Shown in pieces: positions 5,635 to 8,610 of a stretch of DNA of 8,610 bases (within the stretch, counting starts at the first letter, position 1; every line of letters begins with the position of its first letter). Source of the stretch: Acidobacteriota bacterium (GTDB taxonomy: Bacteria; Acidobacteriota; Blastocatellia; Pyrinomonadales; Pyrinomonadaceae). The DNA is taken from positions 1 to 8,610 of the forward strand of contig JACCVS010000640.1 in assembly GCA_013698055.1 (NCBI GenBank). Direction: 5' to 3'. A program made the position numbers and the translations under genes. Under the pieces are notes generated by a model that was given only the letters and a program-made list of their open reading frames with translations, was not told the DNA's origin and searched no databases.

Positions 5635-6702
5635 ATGAAGCCCAACGATGCAAATGGCAAGCTGCCGACATCTGAACGACCCTTTCGCGTGCTGGTAATC
5701 TCCGGCTCCGACCGCAGGCAATACAACTGTCCCGGCGTTGACTCCAAAGCGCGCACGCTGATGCTGCGGATGGCCGAGCGCCTCCCGCAAGAGTGGGAGA
5801 TAGACTATGAAGACCTCGGCAATGTCTACGCGCGAGCGCGTATCCAGAGCTGCAATGCCTGTGTCTCGACTTCGATGGCGCTCTGCGTTTGGCCTTGTAA
5901 TTGTTATGAGAAGAATCATTCATCGGAACCCGATCTGATGTGGGATTTGGACATGTACTCACGGCTCGACCTGGCCGATGCATGGGCAATCGTTGGACCG
6001 ATAAACTGGTATGCGCCGACGAGCAACCTGAAGCTGATGTTCGACCGGCTCGTGTGCATGAATGGTGGCAACCCGGATGAGAATTTGATTGAGCACAAGG
6101 ATGCGGAACTCGCTAAGAAGCTCGAACACTCGCCGGAGTGGGAAGATTTGAGCGTCAATCATCTCGAAGGCCGCACTGCCGCTTTCTTCTGCTACGGCGA
6201 TGGCGGGGGCGACGAGTTAGACCGAGAAGGGCGTCCGAAGATTCTCCGGCACAAAGAGTATTTCGACCCTGAGAAAGAGCCTTTCGAGAACGACCGTGAC
6301 TCTTACGCGCCGCTCGTCTGGCAGTGTCGTTATGGCGGTGTCGAAGTGCCCGACCACCTGTGGCGTTATGTGGAGTTCGGCAAGGACCAGAAGTACAGTG
6401 ACAATCAGGCCGAGGACATGGCGACAAAGACCGACGTCTTCCGGGACTTCGACGAGTGGGCTGATGGTTTCGCCGCTTTCGTCACGCGCAAGGGCAAGGT
6501 GGAGCCGGGCAAATACAGAGCCTACGGCTATGAGGCTCCCGGTCATCTCAAAGAAGACTTGAAAGCGAAGTGGAGAGAAATTAAAACAGGTCTCGGATAC
6601 CCGCCCGAAGGCTCATCGCCCGCGAAACAAGAAGAGTTGGGTCTCAATGAAGATTTGACGTTGACCCCGAAGAAGAGCGAAGGAGAGAAGTTGCGCGAAT
6701 AG
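5635..6702 (+). CDS. Flavodoxin-fold NAD(P)H-dependent oxidoreductase with Cys cluster and long C-terminal extension
   Basis: This 355-residue protein is related to NADPH-dependent FMN reductases. Residues 17-29 (FRVLVISGSDRR) look like the first strand and the FMN phosphate loop, and IVGPINWYAPTSNLKLMFDR (119-138) matches the second flavin-binding loop of that family ('P-x-Y-x-S-x-x-LK-x-x-x-DR' pattern). Between them is a dense Cys cluster, C73-x2-C76-x7-C84-x3-C88-x-C90, resembling the cluster-binding segment of iron-sulfur flavoproteins but with more Cys. Further Cys are at 32, 141, 186 and 231. After the core, about 130-150 residues of charged sequence (Asp/Glu/Lys/Tyr-rich, residues about 205-355) have no domain I recognise. 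GGAG (5623-5626) lies 8 bases before the ATG. Placement 30 bases after arsS suggests the same operon, perhaps as electron donor to the radical SAM enzyme or as an arsenical or disulfide reductase; both roles are inferred. Confidence 0.8.
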   Translation: MKPNDANGKLPTSERPFRVLVISGSDRRQYNCPGVDSKARTLMLRMAERLPQEWEIDYEDLGNVYARARIQSCNACVSTSMALCVWPCNCYEKNHSSEPDLMWDLDMYSRLDLADAWAIVGPINWYAPTSNLKLMFDRLVCMNGGNPDENLIEHKDAELAKKLEHSPEWEDLSVNHLEGRTAAFFCYGDGGGDELDREGRPKILRHKEYFDPEKEPFENDRDSYAPLVWQCRYGGVEVPDHLWRYVEFGKDQKYSDNQAEDMATKTDVFRDFDEWADGFAAFVTRKGKVEPGKYRAYGYEAPGHLKEDLKAKWREIKTGLGYPPEGSSPAKQEELGLNEDLTLTPKKSEGEKLRE

Positions 6703-6823
6703 AGACACCAATCGGAACGATCTTTATGCTTTACCAGCTATGTCAATGCTCTCCGTGATGGCACATGCTCGACGGCGCTTATAAATTAGCTGCTCACCGA
6801 CATGCAAGATCAAACGTCTCAAC
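6703..6823. other. Non-coding gap between the flavodoxin-like gene and the small CxxC gene
   Basis: I see no convincing gene or intrinsic terminator in these 121 bases. TATAAA at 6780-6785 could be a -10 element for the gene starting at 6824, but there is no good -35 hexamer at the matching distance, so it is not called as a promoter. Confidence 0.4.
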
Positions 6824-7228
6824 ATGGAACAAAGTGAGCGCCACCCTAAATCCACCCTCATCTTCGTCTATAACGCCGATAGCGGCGTGTTTAATGCTTT
6901 GACCGATGTGGCGCATAAAGTCTTTTCCCCGCAAACATACCCGTGTAATCTTTGCGCGATAACCCATTCGACGTTAGGCATGCGCAAAGAATGGAAGCTT
7001 TTTTTAGACAGCCTCGACAGGCCATTGGAGTTTTTACATGCTGATGAACTTAAAATTCGTTACGGCATGGCCGATATAATATTGCCGATTATTTTTGAGA
7101 AAGAAGGCGAGAAAATGGAAATGCTGGTCAACGCAGAACTAATTAATACCTGCCGGACAATCAATGATCTAAAACAGTTGATTATATCGCGTCTTCACTT
7201 AACCAAAGGCAGCTTCGAACAGGGCTAG
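6824..7228 (+). CDS. Small conserved-looking protein with a CxxC motif, function unknown
   Basis: The 134-residue product has a hydrophobic strand (TLIFVYNADSG, 11-21), a helix (FNALTDVAHKVF, 23-34), then YPCNLCAIT (39-47) with a CxxC pair (Cys41, Cys44), an amphipathic helix (RKEWKLFLDSL, 54-64), FLHADE (70-75), a strand (DIILPIIFE, 84-92) and a final helix ending in DLKQLIISRLHL (115-126). The strand-helix-strand order with a CxxC suggests a thioredoxin-like or metal-binding small protein. I recall similar unnamed proteins in several phyla, some mislabelled 'GTPase', but no GTP-binding motif is visible here. Hand counting over 6841-7200 gives about 43% G+C, well below its neighbours, which may mean recent transfer. 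There is no clear Shine-Dalgarno ahead of ATG 6824. It is on the same strand as the arsS block but 121 bases away, so operon membership is doubtful. Confidence 0.7.
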   Translation: MEQSERHPKSTLIFVYNADSGVFNALTDVAHKVFSPQTYPCNLCAITHSTLGMRKEWKLFLDSLDRPLEFLHADELKIRYGMADIILPIIFEKEGEKMEMLVNAELINTCRTINDLKQLIISRLHLTKGSFEQG

Positions 7229-7322
7229 ATTAGTGCGATGGCTCTTAACTTCAAGACAAGTCAACGCAATCTAGTCGGAAGTATTGCGAAAATTATTTTA
7301 GAGCGCACAATGTCACAGATGA

Positions 7323-7350
7323 CTCTTTCTCAGGCGGCAAACTGAAAGAG
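7323..7350. repeat. Imperfect inverted repeat downstream of the small CxxC gene
   Basis: CTCTTT (7323-7328) pairs with AAAGAG (7345-7350) and CAG (7331-7333) with CTG (7342-7344), leaving a 2-base bulge and an 8-base loop. It starts about 95 bases after the upstream stop and has no T-run on either side, so a terminator role is weak. Confidence 0.25.
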
Positions 7351-7375
7351 AGACGGTGTGCTCTCACTGTATAAT

Positions 7376-7395
7376 CTGCGTCTGATTAGACGCAG
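7376..7395. repeat. Perfect 8-bp hairpin with a 4-base loop
   Basis: CTGCGTCT (7376-7383) and AGACGCAG (7388-7395) are exact inverted repeats around GATT. TATAAT (7370-7375) sits directly in front on the plus strand. No T-run follows on either strand, so it is not a standard intrinsic terminator. It could be an operator, an RNA structure or a remnant of a mobile element end. Confidence 0.45.
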
Positions 7396-7462
7396 TACGA
7401 CCCGATTTTCGCGCAAACGAAGCAAACATTAAGGTGAGTTTCTCCCTTGCCAATAATGTCTC

Positions 7463-7504
7463 AAAGAGAAGAGGCTGGCGACCATTGACACTCCCCAGCC
7501 CCTC
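7463..7504 (-). terminator. Candidate intrinsic terminator of the Calx-beta/DUF4214 gene
   Basis: Read on the minus strand, GGCTGG (complement of 7495-7500) pairs with CCAGCC (complement of 7473-7478) across a 16-base loop, and further G/C pairs are possible with a bulge. The stem is followed by TTCTCTTT (complement of 7463-7470). It begins about 30 bases after the stop codon of the minus-strand gene. The loop is long and the T-tract is broken by C, so the call is moderate. Confidence 0.4.
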
Positions 7505-7531
7505 CTTCTATTAGAGATAACCGATCTGAAC

Positions 7532-8610
7532 CTACTGTCCGAATCTCTGGCGGTATTCAGCCGAGTTGAGGAAGCCGTTAATCATCACTCGGTAGTCACC
7601 GCCCGGCTTATTCATCTCAGTAATCCAATCCAGGTAAGAGATATCGGCAGAGCGTCTCAAATAGCCGAAGTACTGCATGATGACGAATGCCTCATTAAAG
7701 TACTTGGTCTGCACTTCCCCACTCTCCGTCACCTGCCTGAAGACTATCGCTCTCGATGTCCCATTGTTGAGCGCCGTCACCCACTCCGTTTTGCGCGGAT
7801 GATTAGGCAGCCCCAGCGTATTCAACAGTGCCGTCACATAAGCATCATTGCCGCCAATCGAGCCATACAGGTTCTGGTAATCAGCTCTCGCCATGAACTC
7901 ACTAACAAATGCCACCTTGTTGGCTTCCAACTCCGATGCCGAAAGGAATCCGCTGACTTTGGCAAAGTCAGGCATGAAACCTTCATAGAGCGGAATCTTG
8001 CCCACCGCCGAGTAGAAGCGGTAAACGAAGTAAGCTCGATTCTGGAACTCTTCACTGCGGAAGAAAGCACTGCTGATCTCAACGCGGTCGCAATAGTTGC
8101 CATTCGAGTCTTTGCCGGAAGCAGGGCAACCGTTATAGACGTTGAGCCAGCCCGTCAAGCCAGTAGGCTCCGGCTCTCTGCCCAAGAAATCAATGTAATG
8201 TTGCCTGACAAAGAAGGTGGCATCATCTATCGGATTGGGCACAGCATTGGTCGCATCGTTGTCCGTAATCGCAATAGTCGTTGTCGCGAAAGTTCCGAGA
8301 CTCGAACCCGTCGCATCCGTCAGGGTGAGAGTGAAAACTTCCGACCCCTCGACGAAGGCGTCATCAATTAGCGGGATAAAGATGGTCTTGGTGTTTTCTC
8401 CGACAGCAAAGCGAAGAGTTCCGACTGACATCGCATAGTCGCATCGCTGCGAAGCGATGCTGTTTGTCACTGAGCAGGGAGTCAAGCCTGCCTGATCCTG
8501 TGTTGCGTAATCAACTCTCACAGTCCCTGACAGATCGCCCGTGCGTATGACAGTGACTGTGGCATGTAGTCCATCTTCATTAACCGTGTAGGCGGCGCTG
8601 CCAAAGTTGA
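7532..8610 (-). CDS. Calx-beta and DUF4214 domain surface protein, C-terminal part (5' end outside window)
   Basis: The minus-strand frame is open to the right edge, giving 358 visible residues; the internal GTG at 8521 is not the start because domain sequence continues through it. Visible residues 1-118 form a Calx-beta domain: AYTVNEDG, ATVTVIRTGDLSGTVRVDYAT, GTLRFAVGENTKTIFIPLIDD, VEGSEVFTLTL, ending in AITDND. Two Cys (CSVTN...QRC) in its middle loop could form a disulfide. From about 128 to the end lies DUF4214, starting with FFVRQHYIDFLGREPEPTGL, a repeat unit seen in secreted and S-layer-like proteins, again with a Cys pair (GCPASG...NYC). The architecture points to an exported, possibly very large repeat protein for adhesion or cell-surface structure, with Ca2+ binding by the Calx-beta part. 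I associate this combination with Acidobacteriota. No membrane anchor or sorting signal is visible at the C-terminus (ends AEYRQRFGQ). Confidence 0.88.
   Translation of the reverse strand, partial: NFGSAAYTVNEDGLHATVTVIRTGDLSGTVRVDYATQDQAGLTPCSVTNSIASQRCDYAMSVGTLRFAVGENTKTIFIPLIDDAFVEGSEVFTLTLTDATGSSLGTFATTTIAITDNDATNAVPNPIDDATFFVRQHYIDFLGREPEPTGLTGWLNVYNGCPASGKDSNGNYCDRVEISSAFFRSEEFQNRAYFVYRFYSAVGKIPLYEGFMPDFAKVSGFLSASELEANKVAFVSEFMARADYQNLYGSIGGNDAYVTALLNTLGLPNHPRKTEWVTALNNGTSRAIVFRQVTESGEVQTKYFNEAFVIMQYFGYLRRSADISYLDWITEMNKPGGDYRVMINGFLNSAEYRQRFGQ

Larger units (their letters stand above)
7229..7531. other. Non-coding region between two convergent genes, with several hairpins
   Basis: This 303-base gap has no reading frame I can support. 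It holds three short inverted repeats (near 7323-7350, 7376-7395 and 7473-7500) and a TATAAT hexamer at 7370-7375. The last hairpin is listed as a likely terminator for the minus-strand gene; the others have no obvious role. The first part (7229-7320) is AT-richer than the coding DNA and shows nothing recognisable. Confidence 0.45.

Noticed and set aside
5380..5919. Minus-strand 179-codon frame spanning the end of arsS and the start of the flavodoxin-like gene
   Set aside because: It crosses two well-supported plus-strand genes and their ribosome binding site, and the translation is not protein-like.
7229..7531. CRISPR array, tRNA or insertion sequence in the longest gap
   Set aside because: There are no regularly spaced repeats, no cloverleaf pattern and no transposase or long terminal repeats; only short unrelated hairpins are present.
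7799..8371. 190-codon plus-strand open frame opposite the DUF4214 gene
   Set aside because: It lies wholly antisense to a gene with clear domain homology and its translation looks like no known protein; it is a shadow frame.
8519..8521. GTG as start of the minus-strand Calx-beta/DUF4214 gene
   Set aside because: The frame stays open to the window edge and the upstream residues continue the Calx-beta domain without a break.

Overview
The window looks like chromosome from an Acidobacteriota bacterium, most likely of the Blastocatellia/Pyrinomonadales type. This rests mainly on the Calx-beta plus DUF4214 surface protein at the right end, an architecture I associate with that group, and on the moderately GC-rich coding sequence. 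It is an inference; no rRNA or marker gene is present.

Layout. Positions 1-579 hold the C-terminal part of an aldo/keto reductase cut by the window edge. It is followed on the same strand by a metallo-beta-lactamase-fold hydrolase with a C-terminal membrane anchor (602-1582), a sterol desaturase/fatty acid hydroxylase-like membrane di-iron protein (1772-2599) and a family 2-type glycosyltransferase (2726-3496). A DUF2064 GT-A nucleotidyltransferase-like gene (3488-4183) lies on the minus strand, convergent with the glycosyltransferase (9-base overlap) and divergent from the next block. That block runs on the plus strand: a peroxidase-like CxxC protein (4259-4588), a radical SAM protein of the ArsS family (4588-5604, overlapping by one base) and a Cys-rich flavodoxin-fold protein (5635-6702). 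A lower-GC stretch follows with a small CxxC protein of unknown function (6824-7228) and about 300 bases of non-coding DNA with several hairpins. Last is the minus-strand Calx-beta/DUF4214 protein, which runs off the right edge.

How the genes fit together. Four genes between 2726 and 5604 match the set known as 'rSAM/selenodomain-associated': transferase 2, transferase 1, the peroxidase-like protein and the radical SAM/Cys-rich protein. The radical SAM member is now known as ArsS, which joins a 5'-deoxyadenosyl group to dimethylated arsenic on the way to arsenosugars. The arsenite methyltransferase ArsM that would supply the substrate is not in the window. The flavodoxin-like gene 30 bases after arsS is the most interesting candidate for an undescribed partner. 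The membrane hydroxylase-like gene next to the glycosyltransferase raises a weaker possibility of a lipid-linked product. All functional links beyond family membership are inferred from gene order.
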